A stretch of DNA of 64,000 bases. Origin: Thermodesulfobacteriota bacterium. GTDB taxonomy: Bacteria; Desulfobacterota; GWC2-55-46. The stretch spans positions 1,314,744 to 1,378,743 of the forward strand of contig CP129479.1 of the NCBI GenBank assembly GCA_030583865.1. The letters are read 5' to 3'. A program made the position numbers and the translations under genes. Positions 8,227-16,932 of the stretch are shown here, one piece after another. The first letter of the stretch is position 1. Each line of letters opens with the position of its first letter. The notes beneath the pieces are model-generated. The model worked only from the letters and a program-made list of their open reading frames with translations. It did not search any database and was not told the origin of the DNA.

Positions 8227-9225
8227 ATGAAGCTCGCCGTCTTCGAGGTCGAGGAATGGGAAAGGCCGTCATTCGAGCGGCTTGACTCAGGCCATGACAT
8301 AAGGTTTACGAACGAGCCGCTGACGGACGAGAACGCGGGCCCCTATACCGACGTCGAGGTCGTATCGACCTTCATCTGGTCCGAGCTCGACAGGAAGACC
8401 CTGGGCCGGTTCAGGAACCTCCGGCACATAGCCACGCGCTCGACAGGCTACGACCACATAGACATGGTCTACTGCGCCGAGCGCGGCATAAGCGTATCCA
8501 ACGTGCCTACCTACGGCGACAACACGGTCGCGGAGCACGTCTTCGGACTCCTGCTTGCGATAAGCCACAACCTCGTGGACGCGGTCGAGAGGACGCGGCG
8601 CGGGGACTTCTCGCAGCAGGGGCTCCGGGGCTTCGACCTCAAGGGAAAGACCATAGGCGTGCTCGGCACCGGGAGCATCGGCAGGTATGTTATCGACATA
8701 GCAAAGGGCTTCCACATGGAAGTCCTTGCCTTCGACCTCCATCCCAGGGAAGACCTTGCCCGGAGGATCGGTTTCAAATACGTCTCGCTCGAGGAGGCCC
8801 TTCGGAAATCCGACGTCATAACGCTCCACATACCCGCCATCCCGGAGACCTACCATTTCCTCTCGGACAGGGAGTTCGCGATGATGAAGGAGGGCGTGGT
8901 CATCATAAATACCGCACGTGGCATACTCATAGACATACAGGCCCTGCTCCGGGGCATTACCAGCGGCAAGGTCGCGGCGGTCGGCCTCGACGTCCTGCCC
9001 GAAGAGCCTACCATCAGGGAGGAGGCGGAGCTCCTCCGCTCAATTGCCCAGAAAAAGCCGCTCGACGTTCTCCTCGCCGGGCATATACTGCTACGCCTCC
9101 GTAACGTCCTAATAACGCCGCACAGCGCATTCAATACCAAAGAGGCCGTCCAGAGGATACTCGACACTACGATCGAGAATATCGCGGCTTTCGAGAGGGG
9201 CGAGGCGAGGAACAAGGTGGCATGA
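8227..9225 (+). CDS. D-isomer-specific 2-hydroxyacid dehydrogenase
   Basis: This 332-aa NAD-dependent oxidoreductase resembles D-lactate dehydrogenase. The start at 8227 is chosen because GGGAGGG precedes it and MKLAVFEVEEW is the usual N-terminus. It has the nucleotide-binding motif GVLGTGSIGR (from about 144). The catalytic triad is R231 in NTARG, E259 in LPEEPT and H299 in TPHSAF. It should interconvert a 2-keto acid such as pyruvate and its D-hydroxy acid with NAD(H). It follows the sigma-54 activator by 135 bp on the same strand. Whether that activator controls it is unknown. Confidence 0.9.
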   Translation: MKLAVFEVEEWERPSFERLDSGHDIRFTNEPLTDENAGPYTDVEVVSTFIWSELDRKTLGRFRNLRHIATRSTGYDHIDMVYCAERGISVSNVPTYGDNTVAEHVFGLLLAISHNLVDAVERTRRGDFSQQGLRGFDLKGKTIGVLGTGSIGRYVIDIAKGFHMEVLAFDLHPREDLARRIGFKYVSLEEALRKSDVITLHIPAIPETYHFLSDREFAMMKEGVVIINTARGILIDIQALLRGITSGKVAAVGLDVLPEEPTIREEAELLRSIAQKKPLDVLLAGHILLRLRNVLITPHSAFNTKEAVQRILDTTIENIAAFERGEARNKVA

Positions 9226-9248
9226 GGAGCCTGGTGCAGTAATGAGGG

Positions 9249-10868
9249 TTAACCGCCGCTTACCACTCTTATATTGACCACAGGCGAATTGGACCGCCCT
9301 GGCGCAGTCGTGATTATGACATTCCCGGGCGGTATCCCGTGTTTTTCGACCAGCATGGCCTTTATCTTTTCAGCCCTCTCGATAGCCAGTTTTTTCCTCG
9401 TTTTTGCGCTGTCGCCAGAGGACTGGCTGGCCTCTATCCTGACAATGAACGAGGGCTGGCGCGAGTGTATATCGCTTACGGTCTTGAGCGCACCCCTCAG
9501 CTCGTCCGAGGCGAAGGACTTCTCATCCGTCAGGGGGATCGGGTCCAGCAGGGGGATAGTCTCCACCGAGAGGACGACAGGCGCACCGAGCGCCTCGGAT
9601 GCCATCTTTTCGATCCACAGGGCCTCGTCGGGCGTGAAGGGCGTGTCCCTGCGCACCTTTATAACCCCGGCCAGGGCCGCGCTGCCGTGTTTTCGTCCCA
9701 GATAGAATTCCGAGACTTTGTAAGGGTCGAGTATTCTTTCGACCGAAGCCGCGGCGTTCGCCAGGGCGTGAGAGGCTGCATCCATCTCTTTTTTCGGGTC
9801 GGGCTTGGGCTGGGTGAGCCCCGCAATGGAGGCCGTGACTACCGCCGGCTTGAGCCCGCCGGCCTGCATGAGGACCTGCTCGACATCCAGGGTTATCTCC
9901 CTTCCAAGCGCCGCCTCGACAGATCTCTCGGCCTCTGCTATCTGGCCCTCCTCGAGGTATCTGGTCGTGTTTATCGCTGCCCTTACCCTGAGCGCGTCAT
10001 CCGTTTCCCTGTAATCGAAGGCGGAGAGGTACGATACCTTGTCAGCGTCGAATGCGCGCTTGAGGGCGGCGCTTATGCCGCTCCTCAGCCTTATCTCCGA
10101 AAGCGAGACGTGGAGCGTGTAAAGTAGCGGTATCGAGATGACGAAGAGTATCGCGCCGAGCGCGGCTATCCTCTTCTTGAGCTGGTGGACGTCTATTTCA
10201 GTGAGTACGCCGGGCCTGAAGCCGTACACGAAAAAGACCATGCAGGTGCTTATGATGATGGCGACGAAGTTGGTGAAAAAGAGGAAAAAGCCGCCGAGCG
10301 CTATTGAGAAGTTGGCGCTCCCGAGCCCGTACCCGGCGACGCTCAGGGGCGGGATTACCGCGGTCGCTATGGCCACGCCAGGCACTATGGTTATGTAGTT
10401 CCTTTTCGTGCAGATGGCTATCGCGCCGACGAGGCCCGCGAGGAAGGCGACTACAAGGTCGTAGAGGTTGGGCCTCGTCCTCGCGAGTATCTCCTGCGTG
10501 ACCTCGTTCAGTGGAGAAACCCATGTCGCAAAGGCGGCTACCGCAATGGTCGCGGCAACGCTCTTGACTATCGTCGAAAAGGCCTTTTTGCCGATGGCCT
10601 CGTTCCCGGTTATGAAAGCGAAGCCGCTGCTCAATATAGGGCCCATCAGGGGAGATATCAGCATTGCGCCGATAATGACGGCCGTGTTGTTCGTTATGAG
10701 GCCAGTAAGCGCGATAAGGTTGGCTATGGTGAGCACGAGAAAGTAGCCGGCCGAAATATCGACTTCCTGGTATACGGTCTTCATGACCGACGACTGGTTT
10801 ACCTCGGCTGCCTTCTTATGGAGCCATTCGTTTATCAGGCCTATGGCTTTGAGTCTTAAAAGGTCCAC
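9249..10868 (-). CDS. DUF389 membrane protein with OmpA-like C-terminal region
   Basis: This 539-aa protein carries the DUF389 (conserved hydrophobic) domain: several transmembrane helices between about residues 40 and 245, including TGLITNNTAVIIGAMLISPL and VAIATAVIPPLSVAGYGLG. A long, probably periplasmic, C-terminal half follows. Its last 100 residues resemble an OmpA-type domain (IERAEKIKAMLVEKHGIPPG), here attached to an inner-membrane protein. The function of DUF389 proteins is not settled. It converges with the dehydrogenase gene (23-bp gap). Confidence 0.8.
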   Translation of the reverse strand: MDLLRLKAIGLINEWLHKKAAEVNQSSVMKTVYQEVDISAGYFLVLTIANLIALTGLITNNTAVIIGAMLISPLMGPILSSGFAFITGNEAIGKKAFSTIVKSVAATIAVAAFATWVSPLNEVTQEILARTRPNLYDLVVAFLAGLVGAIAICTKRNYITIVPGVAIATAVIPPLSVAGYGLGSANFSIALGGFFLFFTNFVAIIISTCMVFFVYGFRPGVLTEIDVHQLKKRIAALGAILFVISIPLLYTLHVSLSEIRLRSGISAALKRAFDADKVSYLSAFDYRETDDALRVRAAINTTRYLEEGQIAEAERSVEAALGREITLDVEQVLMQAGGLKPAVVTASIAGLTQPKPDPKKEMDAASHALANAAASVERILDPYKVSEFYLGRKHGSAALAGVIKVRRDTPFTPDEALWIEKMASEALGAPVVLSVETIPLLDPIPLTDEKSFASDELRGALKTVSDIHSRQPSFIVRIEASQSSGDSAKTRKKLAIERAEKIKAMLVEKHGIPPGNVIITTAPGRSNSPVVNIRVVSGG

Positions 10869-10944
10869 AAACAGACCGCTCCTTTCATTTAGTAGTGGAA
10901 TATACCAAAAAGAAGGGCATCTTGTCCATTTTCGAGACAGCCAC

Positions 10945-11697
10945 CTACTCCCACTTGCCCTTGAGCAGGGGCTTTACCGGATGCTTCTCGCGTTCGAGTT
11001 TCAGGTCCTTGAAGATGTCAGCCGACGACTCTGTCTCGTCCTTGGGCTTAAGAGCGAGGCCGAGCTCCTTTATGGGTTCTTCGGAAGCGCCGATAAGTAT
11101 CATCTCCGCGCCCTCATAGTCGAGGAAGTCGGGAGGGTCTGCGTCGGCAAACCTCCTGCCGTCGAATTTCTGCATGAGCCTCTTGGGGAAGCCTGCCTTT
11201 TTGCGGCCCTTGAGTCCCGCTCCCGGGGGCGCGGGCTTCTCAGGGTTCTTTATGGTCACGATATAGCTCGCCTCGTCCTCTATCCTGAAGGCCTCCTGCA
11301 CCTCGCCGGGCCTTTCCGGGAGTTCGAGCGAATACGCCAGGTGGGTATGGTCGCCGTGCCTTGCTATCGCGTATACCCCTTCGCCCGCGGGGCGCGCCGC
11401 AGGGAGCTCCCTTTCTCCCCTGGTCTTTGTCCTGTATTCCTTCTCTTCAAGTTCGTCCGCGACCTCCTCGGCCCTTCTCCTGACCTTGTCGACAAAGCCC
11501 CAGCTCCTTTCACCGCCCTCGACGTCCGGCAATGCCTGCCTGCCGACGACAATGAGGCGGTAGATTTTCTTTCCCTCGGGGCTCAGCACCATGTAGAACC
11601 GCTGCACCTCCTTGAGCCCCTTCACCTCCTCTTCCTCGACCTTCGGCCTGTATATGAAATATATGCTCCCTCTCTCAAGCACTTCGGGCTTGGGCAT
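10945..11697 (-). CDS. Conserved hypothetical protein, soluble, 250 aa
   Basis: The protein has no signal peptide or membrane helix. It begins MPKPEVLERGSIYFIYRPKV and is rich in charged residues with several basic patches (GLKGRKKAGFPKRLMQKF). GGAGG precedes the start. I recognise no catalytic motif and give no function. It lies 76 bp from the DUF389 gene in the same direction and could be cotranscribed with it. Confidence 0.75.
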   Translation of the reverse strand: MPKPEVLERGSIYFIYRPKVEEEEVKGLKEVQRFYMVLSPEGKKIYRLIVVGRQALPDVEGGERSWGFVDKVRRRAEEVADELEEKEYRTKTRGERELPAARPAGEGVYAIARHGDHTHLAYSLELPERPGEVQEAFRIEDEASYIVTIKNPEKPAPPGAGLKGRKKAGFPKRLMQKFDGRRFADADPPDFLDYEGAEMILIGASEEPIKELGLALKPKDETESSADIFKDLKLEREKHPVKPLLKGKWE

Positions 11698-12080
11698 AAT
11701 ACACCTCCGTTCCGCTTTGAAGCGGCTTTTATATTAAAGTGTTTTTCCGGTGTAGGTGCGAGTCAAGTAGAAGGGGAGGGCGAATGGGCCGGGCCGGTTG
11801 CCTTATTTAAATTCCGTTTTCTGTCATTCTGAGGGAGCGAAAGCGACTAAAAAGAATCTAACTTGCTTGCTGATTGTCAAAATGCAGTTTCTTGCCATTC
11901 GATTACACCCAGGGCTTTGCTCACTTTCTCAGATTCCTGACAGTTTTCTTTCGGCAGGTTTCCCGGGCTGCTTTTTTGATTTGACACGAGCCGCTTTTTT
12001 TGAGAAACTTAAAAGGTTCCGCCCCTGCCGCACGGCGGGGCTACGAATTACCCGCAAACTGCACCGAAATCCATCCATAT
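11698..12080. other. Non-coding interval with a degenerate dispersed repeat
   Basis: No convincing gene is visible. At 11821-11861 it contains CTGTCATTCTGAGGGAGCGA followed by AAGCGACTAAAAAGAATCTA, a sequence type I recall as a dispersed intergenic repeat in several bacterial phyla. A TTGACA at 11981 could be the -35 of the tRNA-Arg promoter, but its -10 is poor. Confidence 0.4.
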
Positions 12081-12157
12081 GCCCCCGTAGCTCAGCAGGA
12101 TAGAGCAACGGATTCCTAATCCGTGTGTCGGACGTTCGAATCGTCTCGGGGGCGCCA
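12081..12157 (+). tRNA. tRNA-Arg (anticodon CCT)
   Basis: A full 77-nt cloverleaf is visible. The acceptor stem is GCCCCCG/CGGGGGC with discriminator G and encoded CCA. The D-arm contains AGCTCAGCAGGATAGAGC. The anticodon arm is ACGGA-TTCCTAA-TCCGT, giving anticodon CCT. The T-arm is GGACG-TTCGAAT-CGTCT. It decodes AGG, a very common arginine codon in this window. The 3' 45 nt are repeated at 27857-27901, marking it as the integration site of the adjoining element. Integration leaves the tRNA gene intact. Confidence 0.97.
12113..12157 (+). repeat. attL: 45-bp direct repeat in the tRNA-Arg 3' half
   Basis: The 45 bp from TTCCTAATCCGTGTGTCGGA to the terminal CGCCA are identical to 27857-27901. 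The flanks diverge on both sides. This is the usual crossover region of a tyrosine integrase acting on a tRNA gene, and the integrase gene lies 16 bp inside. Confidence 0.95.
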
Positions 12158-12173
12158 TTTTTTCCCACTATAA

Positions 12174-13379
12174 TCAATGCATTAGCTGATTCAACTTCTC
12201 CTCCTCCCTGGCCGTAATCCCCTCTACTTTGCCTAAACTTTGCCCATTGGCCTCTTTGCCCAGGGCGGCGCGCTCCTTGTGGTAGTCAGAGACCTTCCTC
12301 GAAGCCCTCTTGAGGTCCTCCTCATTCACGATGTTGTACCTCTCGAAGACGCTCCTGGTCTTATGACCGGATATGAGCATGGCAACCCTCTCGGGCACGC
12401 CGGCGCGGACCATGTTCCGGACGGCCGTCCTCCGGAGATCGTGGAATATCCGGGTAGGGACCTCCTTACCCGGGTCCCATAGCCTTATCTTCTTTTCGCT
12501 CCTCTCCCAGGCCTTCTTGCAAGCTGTGTCCCAGGACTTGTCAAAGCGCCCCAGAGGCCCTCCACGGTCGTCAAAGAGCACCCAGGGGGTATCAGGCCAG
12601 TCCGCGTCCTTGAGGGCCTTTTGGAAGCGTATGGCGGCCAGCAGCTCGCCTTCCATGTAGACCACCCTGGCCTCGTCGTTTTTCGTGGACCCGGCATTGA
12701 GGGTTATCTTTCCCTCGACAAGGTCCACCTGGTCCCATACAAGGCCCCTCAGCTCGCCCAGGCGCATGCCCGTGTGATAGGCCATGATTATGAGCGGCTT
12801 GAGGCGAGGGGGCAGGGCCTCCTTTAGCGCCTGGTATTCCTCGAACTCGAAAAAGCCGGAGCGCGGAGGGCCTTCCTTCAGGTGAGGGATGTACGGGACC
12901 TGTTTCACCTTGGGAGGGGTCTGCCTGGCTCCCAGGTGGAACATGCGCTTGAGGGCCGAGAGCTCCCTGTTGATGGTGCCGTTCTCGACCTTGTCCTCCT
13001 GCTGCCGTTTGAGAATGTAGATGTTTATCCTGTCCGTCGTTATCTCCGGGACGCGCACGCCCCCGAAGGTTTCCTTCAGGGTCCTTACGCTCAGGCCGGC
13101 GCGATCCTCTGTCTTCTTCCCGTTCACGCGGTAGTCGTTCAGGAGGTCCTCGGCGAGTTCGTCAAAGAGTATCCGCTCGATCCGCAGGCCCTGGAAGCGG
13201 CCCTCTGCAACCTCTCCCTCCCTGGACTTGAGCTTCCTCTCGGCGTCGGTCTTTCTCTTTGAACCCGAGCTCTCACGAAAGGGCTTGCCGTTCCGGTAGT
13301 ACTTGATCCACCAGACCTGGCTTTCGACGTAGTTGTCGTTCTTGTCCCTGTACTTGGGCCGGTAGACGCTTCCCATCAT
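12174..13379 (-). CDS. int: Tyrosine-type site-specific integrase
   Basis: This integrase of about 401 aa should recombine the 45-bp att repeats. The N-terminus has an arm-binding-type segment (YRPKYRDKNDNY...VWWIKYYRNGKPF), followed by a core-binding SAM-like region and the catalytic domain. Catalytic residues are visible in HTGMRLGELRGL (Arg), HDLRRT (His and Arg), GHKTRS (His) and FERYN (nucleophile Tyr). The start at 13379 overlaps the stop of the upstream gene in GGAGGATGATG, implying translational coupling. A longer frame to 13523 would overlap that gene throughout. It lies 16 bp from tRNA-Arg, pointing out of the element. Confidence 0.95.
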   Translation of the reverse strand: MMGSVYRPKYRDKNDNYVESQVWWIKYYRNGKPFRESSGSKRKTDAERKLKSREGEVAEGRFQGLRIERILFDELAEDLLNDYRVNGKKTEDRAGLSVRTLKETFGGVRVPEITTDRINIYILKRQQEDKVENGTINRELSALKRMFHLGARQTPPKVKQVPYIPHLKEGPPRSGFFEFEEYQALKEALPPRLKPLIIMAYHTGMRLGELRGLVWDQVDLVEGKITLNAGSTKNDEARVVYMEGELLAAIRFQKALKDADWPDTPWVLFDDRGGPLGRFDKSWDTACKKAWERSEKKIRLWDPGKEVPTRIFHDLRRTAVRNMVRAGVPERVAMLISGHKTRSVFERYNIVNEEDLKRASRKVSDYHKERAALGKEANGQSLGKVEGITAREEEKLNQLMH

Positions 13380-13885
13380 CCTCCTCCTTTCTCGTTTTTT
13401 TCCTTCCTGTACCCCGTTATATTGTCCCTCAAACAGTTGAAATAAGTATCCACTGTGAGGATCGCAGCGTTGACCTTGTTCTCCGGGGCTTCCCTTATTA
13501 CTCTCAGGTATCTTTCCAGGCATGCTTTTTCTTTGTCTGAAAGCCCGCGAATGTGCTTAAGCCTTCTAACGCCGCGCATCGAAGCTATATGCAGCACCTC
13601 GGCCATGTATCCCTCCAATAAAGAATTCAAGGCCTCTTCTGTTAAGCCCCTGCTCGGGCCTTCATCGGCCTCGAAGATATCCGCGAACTCCTTTGCGCTG
13701 ACCGGAGTCCATATCTGCCACCGCCCGGACGGTATCCAGTTTTCCATCAACATCAGGGCGCCGGAGAGGTTGTGCTCGCAGTAGCAGACTATGAGATCCT
13801 CCTGTGCGATTATCGGCTTCTGAAGGCATTCGGTGCACAGCCCCTCTGCCGGCGGCAGGGTCCAGCTTTCCTCGATCTCTCTCAA
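13376..13885 (-). CDS. Element protein with N-terminal Cys cluster, unknown
   Basis: This 169-aa protein has an N-terminal metal-binding-like cluster: CTECLQKP, then CYCEH (about residues 17-38). An alpha-helical remainder has several basic stretches (MRGVRRLKHIRGLS). The Cys pattern could hold one zinc ion. Its stop overlaps the integrase start by 4 nt, so the two are expressed together. I do not recognise the family. A regulatory or recombination-accessory role would suit the position but is only inference. Confidence 0.7.
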   Translation of the reverse strand: MREIEESWTLPPAEGLCTECLQKPIIAQEDLIVCYCEHNLSGALMLMENWIPSGRWQIWTPVSAKEFADIFEADEGPSRGLTEEALNSLLEGYMAEVLHIASMRGVRRLKHIRGLSDKEKACLERYLRVIREAPENKVNAAILTVDTYFNCLRDNITGYRKEKNEKGGG

Positions 13886-14329
13886 TTACGCTCCCTTCGC
13901 GGCCGCGAGCGGGCCGGGTTTCACTCCCTTTTTAAGGCGACCGTCATTAAGCAGGAACCTGGCGTATAAGAGCTTCTCCAGGGCGTCCTCGGCGAGACTC
14001 TTCATATCCCTGCTGCTTACCTTGAAGTTGAAGTCATCATCTCCGGCCTTAGACTTCAGGAGGCTCCAGACGGCTATCATGTTGTTGACGGTCTGTCTTA
14101 GTTTATCCGCCTCGCCGAACCCGAGCACCGTATCCATCGATAGCGTCATTTCCCGGACCAGACCCATCTCGTGGCCGCCCATTCGGGCCTCTCCTTCAGA
14201 GATCGCCCTTTCGAGGGACTCTACATGCCTTACGCCGGGGGCCAGTTCGTCTATTGCCTTCCTTAATTTATCGAGGTCGATGGTCACGGTCTTCCTGGAG
14301 CCGGGCTTCGCGTCATTCTTCTTTGCCAT
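13886..14329 (-). CDS. Element hypothetical protein, 147 aa
   Basis: The start MAKKNDAKPGSRKTVTIDLD at 14329 is chosen because GGAGG precedes it by 8 nt. The protein is helical and charged, without membrane segments or cysteine motifs, and has a basic N-terminal tail and a basic C-terminus. It begins inside the end of the upstream gene (overlap 17 nt) and ends directly against the downstream gene. No function is assigned. Confidence 0.65.
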   Translation of the reverse strand: MAKKNDAKPGSRKTVTIDLDKLRKAIDELAPGVRHVESLERAISEGEARMGGHEMGLVREMTLSMDTVLGFGEADKLRQTVNNMIAVWSLLKSKAGDDDFNFKVSSRDMKSLAEDALEKLLYARFLLNDGRLKKGVKPGPLAAAKGA

Positions 14330-14576
14330 TTTGAACCTCCGTTTGAATTTGCTTCCGGTAATCGATGCAGTGGTCTCTAAGATAGTCGATATGCTGAAAC
14401 GCCTCCTTCGAGAAAAAGGCGATGCTGTCCGGAGACGTGCCCTCGATTGCATGGCTTTCCCCGAGGGAATACATGATGCTGCAGAAGCTGTTGAGATAAT
14501 TAAGGGAGTGCTCTATCTCGCTCTCGACGTCCTCAGGCTTATTGTCCATCGGGCTTGTGGGTATTTTTTCCAGCAT
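14313..14576 (-). CDS. Element hypothetical protein, 87 aa
   Basis: The start at 14576 (MLEKIPTSPMDNKPED) follows GAGGAGG by 8 nt. The frame could extend to 14621, overlapping the previous gene. The protein is acidic and helical, with HIDYLRDHCIDYRKQ near the end. It resembles the next gene in size and composition (small helical, Ser/Glu-rich). No function is assigned. Confidence 0.6.
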   Translation of the reverse strand: MLEKIPTSPMDNKPEDVESEIEHSLNYLNSFCSIMYSLGESHAIEGTSPDSIAFFSKEAFQHIDYLRDHCIDYRKQIQTEVQNGKEE

Positions 14577-14589
14577 GGTCCGGGCCTCC

Positions 14590-14808
14590 TCAGTGTGCGG
14601 CATGGTTTTCGATTGCGGCAAGCTCGATATCGTCGGCCTCTTTAAACAGCCTGGCGTATCTTTTGGATGCTTGCAGATTGTCCTCGATGATGAAGCTGCA
14701 GGCCAACCTGGCAGCGAGGTCCTTTGCCCGGTCCAGCCTCTCCGTTTCGCTCAGCATCTTCTCTGTTATGTTCCCGTCGATGAACTTCTTGAGCTCCGCG
14801 CTCATCAT
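14590..14808 (-). CDS. Element hypothetical protein, 72 aa
   Basis: This small helical protein (MMSAELKKFIDGNITEKML) contains LDRAKDLAARLACSFIIEDN. It sits in a tight run of small genes leading to the integrase. It has no known motif. Either ATG of the initial pair could be used. Confidence 0.55.
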   Translation of the reverse strand: MMSAELKKFIDGNITEKMLSETERLDRAKDLAARLACSFIIEDNLQASKRYARLFKEADDIELAAIENHAAH

Positions 14809-14854
14809 GATTGGCTCCGTCCCTTCTATGGGTTAGACACTCTCTGAGTCGAGG

Positions 14855-15574
14855 TTATTGAAGGGCGCGCTCCTCTTCCGTTGCCTTTGCCTGGTAATCT
14901 TTCTTGCGGCGCGCTCGCTCCTCTATGCACCTTTTCTTCAGCTCCTGGAGCTTTTCTATCTCCAGGTCTATCTCGGCCATCCAGTGGCTTAAATTATCGA
15001 CGCCCGGCGAGTCCGGGCTTTCGAGGTCAAGGTTGACGAGGAAGTGGATATCTTTTATACGCCCGTATACGTGTTCCTCTCTCGGCTTCTCGGCGGCCAT
15101 CTCGTCCGGGGCCTCGTTTGTGACTATGTATCTCTTCTTGACACATTCAGGCAGGGGATGACCGGCCTTTTTTTTGGCGAGGAAGAACAGCTTTGCCACG
15201 GCCTCATAGGTGTCGGTTGTATGGGTAAGGTATCTCTCGGTTGCGCCGCTTCCCTCGTATGGGTATAGGACCCTCAATGCCTTCATCGCGGCGAGGACCT
15301 CTTCCTCCAGTTCCTTCGCTTTGTTTTCCGGCTCTTCATCCGGGGTCTCCATCTCCCCCTTGAGGAATACCTGGTCCATCTCGGTGAGGAGGTCATTGGA
15401 GATTTCCTTCAGGCCGCAAATAAGCCTGGCCATTACCCTTGTTTGGTATGTGCCTGTTGCGTTCATATTTTCCATGAGGGGCGTGATCATTTCGTGGAAC
15501 GCGAAGAATTTGTTGTGTACCATATCCGGGTAGATTTCCTCGGTCTTTTTCCCTATCGTCTTTTTAACCAGCAT
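14855..15574 (-). CDS. Element hypothetical protein, 239 aa
   Basis: The start MLVKKTIGKKTEEIYPDMVH at 15574 follows GGAGG by 7 nt. The longer frame to 15667 would run through a strong hairpin and is less likely. The protein is mostly helical and highly charged, with a C-terminal coiled-coil-like tract (EIDLEIEKLQELKKRCIEER). I do not recognise it. It stands at the head of the small-gene run before the integrase, just after the hairpin at 15606-15674. Confidence 0.65.
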   Translation of the reverse strand: MLVKKTIGKKTEEIYPDMVHNKFFAFHEMITPLMENMNATGTYQTRVMARLICGLKEISNDLLTEMDQVFLKGEMETPDEEPENKAKELEEEVLAAMKALRVLYPYEGSGATERYLTHTTDTYEAVAKLFFLAKKKAGHPLPECVKKRYIVTNEAPDEMAAEKPREEHVYGRIKDIHFLVNLDLESPDSPGVDNLSHWMAEIDLEIEKLQELKKRCIEERARRKKDYQAKATEEERALQ

Positions 15575-15605
15575 CGCACGTCCTCCGGATTTTGGGCATA
15601 AAAAT

Positions 15606-15674
15606 AGCCCGAGTGTTGTCTGTGGCTCTATACGAAACCACCCCCATACCTCACGATATGGAGACACTCGGGCT
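15606..15674 (-). terminator. Long stem-loop with T-run on the minus strand
   Basis: AGCCCGAGTGT (15606-15616) and ACACTCGGGCT (15664-15674) form a perfect 11-bp stem. It encloses about 47 nt that can fold again (CCATA/TATGG). On the minus strand the stem is followed by ATTTTT, so it can end transcription before the 239-aa gene. The large structured loop is unusual for a simple terminator. Confidence 0.55.
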
Positions 15675-15804
15675 TTCTTCTACCCTGAAATATGAAACAC
15701 CCCTTTCCGCATCAAATATGCGGAGGAGGGGATAGCCCGTATAGAGTTTTAGACACAAGTAAAATACCGCATTCCCCCGTTCGTGTCAAGACCCTTATGC
15801 GGCC

Positions 15805-16293
15805 CTATCTGATAATACCCAGGGCCCGGCAGAGCGCCTTGAGCTCATTGAAGTTCTCATTGTATGCCCTCCGGATCCTCGCGGCCTCGGCGGGCCTGTC
15901 GTTTGCAACGGCCGCTATCAGTTCCCTTTCGAGACGCCTCTCGATTGCCTGGAGCGTCCTCAGGCGGCTTCTGCGCCCGTTCAGTCCCTCAATCGCAGCC
16001 GGGACTTCCTCGGGGTTTACAAGGAGCTCTGGGAGTTCCTTGTGGCATGCGGAATGCACTGTGAGGTCAACAATCGCGCTCTCAGGTTTTTCAGGATCCG
16101 ACGACAGTTCTTCAAGTACCTCTTCGTCACTCTCCATGAATTCGACCAATTCCGGAGAAAGGCTTGAAGTGGGCTCCTCCAAGATCGCCGCCCCGGCGTG
16201 CTCCGCAGGCCCATCATGTTTTCCGCATGTATCTGCAGTCTTAACGCCTGTCGGAAGGCATAGCGCGCCTTTATCTGGACTCTCATCGAGCAC
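15805..16293 (-). CDS. Element hypothetical protein, 162 aa
   Basis: This acidic protein has a low-complexity middle (EFMESDEEVLEELSSD) and a basic helical C-terminus (RRSRLRTLQAIERRLERELI). Two cysteines lie near the N-terminus. It has no membrane segment and no recognised domain. It falls between the putative tail gene at 16436 and the integrase-proximal genes. It could be a DNA- or protein-binding accessory factor, but that is not supported by a motif. Confidence 0.6.
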   Translation of the reverse strand: MLDESPDKGALCLPTGVKTADTCGKHDGPAEHAGAAILEEPTSSLSPELVEFMESDEEVLEELSSDPEKPESAIVDLTVHSACHKELPELLVNPEEVPAAIEGLNGRRSRLRTLQAIERRLERELIAAVANDRPAEAARIRRAYNENFNELKALCRALGIIR

Positions 16294-16435
16294 CTAAGAC
16301 CTCCCCTGCCAATAAGCGCCTGAGGGCCTTGTCTCCCGGGTGAACCGTGGTGCTAATTGAGCTCATTCCGACAGGCAAGGTCCTCAGGCAATCGCGATAC
16401 ATGAAGCCTTATACGGCCCTTGGCTGGACGCCGGC

Positions 16436-16813
16436 TCAGGCGTGGACCCGGAGGCCCTCCTTGAGCTTCAGGGCGCTCTCCATCGCGGTTACGATCTCGT
16501 GGACGAGTTCTGAGGGGGCATGCTCCCATAGCCCCTCTACCGTGGTTATCTCCTTGCCGTCCACGAAAAAGCCTGAGGTGGAGACCACGTTATCGAAAAA
16601 CTGCCTTTTCTGCACGGCCTGGGAAACCTCAGTTACCTTCTCCCTCGGTGCCCCCTGGCCGAGGCGGGCCGCGATGAGTCTGGAGTACTCCTGGGATTTT
16701 ACAAAAGGGACGTACCTGAGCTTTACGATGCAGGGCTTATCGCTTTCCCTGTTTTTCCCGTATTCGGGGATGTACTCTATCGCCACGTCCGGTGAAAATA
16801 CTTCGATTGCCAT
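16436..16813 (-). CDS. Putative phage tail assembly chaperone-like protein
   Basis: This 125-aa protein (MAIEVFSPDVAIEYIPEYGK) has a beta-rich N-terminus, a helical middle and an end reading ITTVEGLWEHAPSELVHEIV. Size, helical C-terminus and closeness to the tape measure gene suggest a tail assembly chaperone. In standard tailed phages that gene precedes the tape measure, whereas here it follows in transcription order. I therefore give only a tentative call. GGAGG lies before the start codon. Confidence 0.4.
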   Translation of the reverse strand: MAIEVFSPDVAIEYIPEYGKNRESDKPCIVKLRYVPFVKSQEYSRLIAARLGQGAPREKVTEVSQAVQKRQFFDNVVSTSGFFVDGKEITTVEGLWEHAPSELVHEIVTAMESALKLKEGLRVHA

Positions 16814-16932
16814 TTTACTGCCTCCTTGGTTTTTTTTTTGCGTCTTGAAAAAAACTCGCTCACTCAGCCGTGTTATGGTAAGCGCATGCCGTATAGAGCC
16901 CCGCTTTCAGAAGGCCTCGCGCCCGAGGGCGC

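Noticed and set aside
11929-12177. Reading frame of 82 codons on the minus strand across tRNA-Arg
   Set aside because: It is the antisense translation of the tRNA (reads APETIRTSDTRIRNPLL and PAELRG), a well-known false gene.
13380-13523. Longer integrase start
   Set aside because: It would overlap the upstream 169-aa gene; the start coupled to that gene's stop at 13379 has the ribosome site.
15575-15667. Longer start for the 239-aa element protein
   Set aside because: It would run through the 15606-15674 stem-loop, while 15574 has a good ribosome site.
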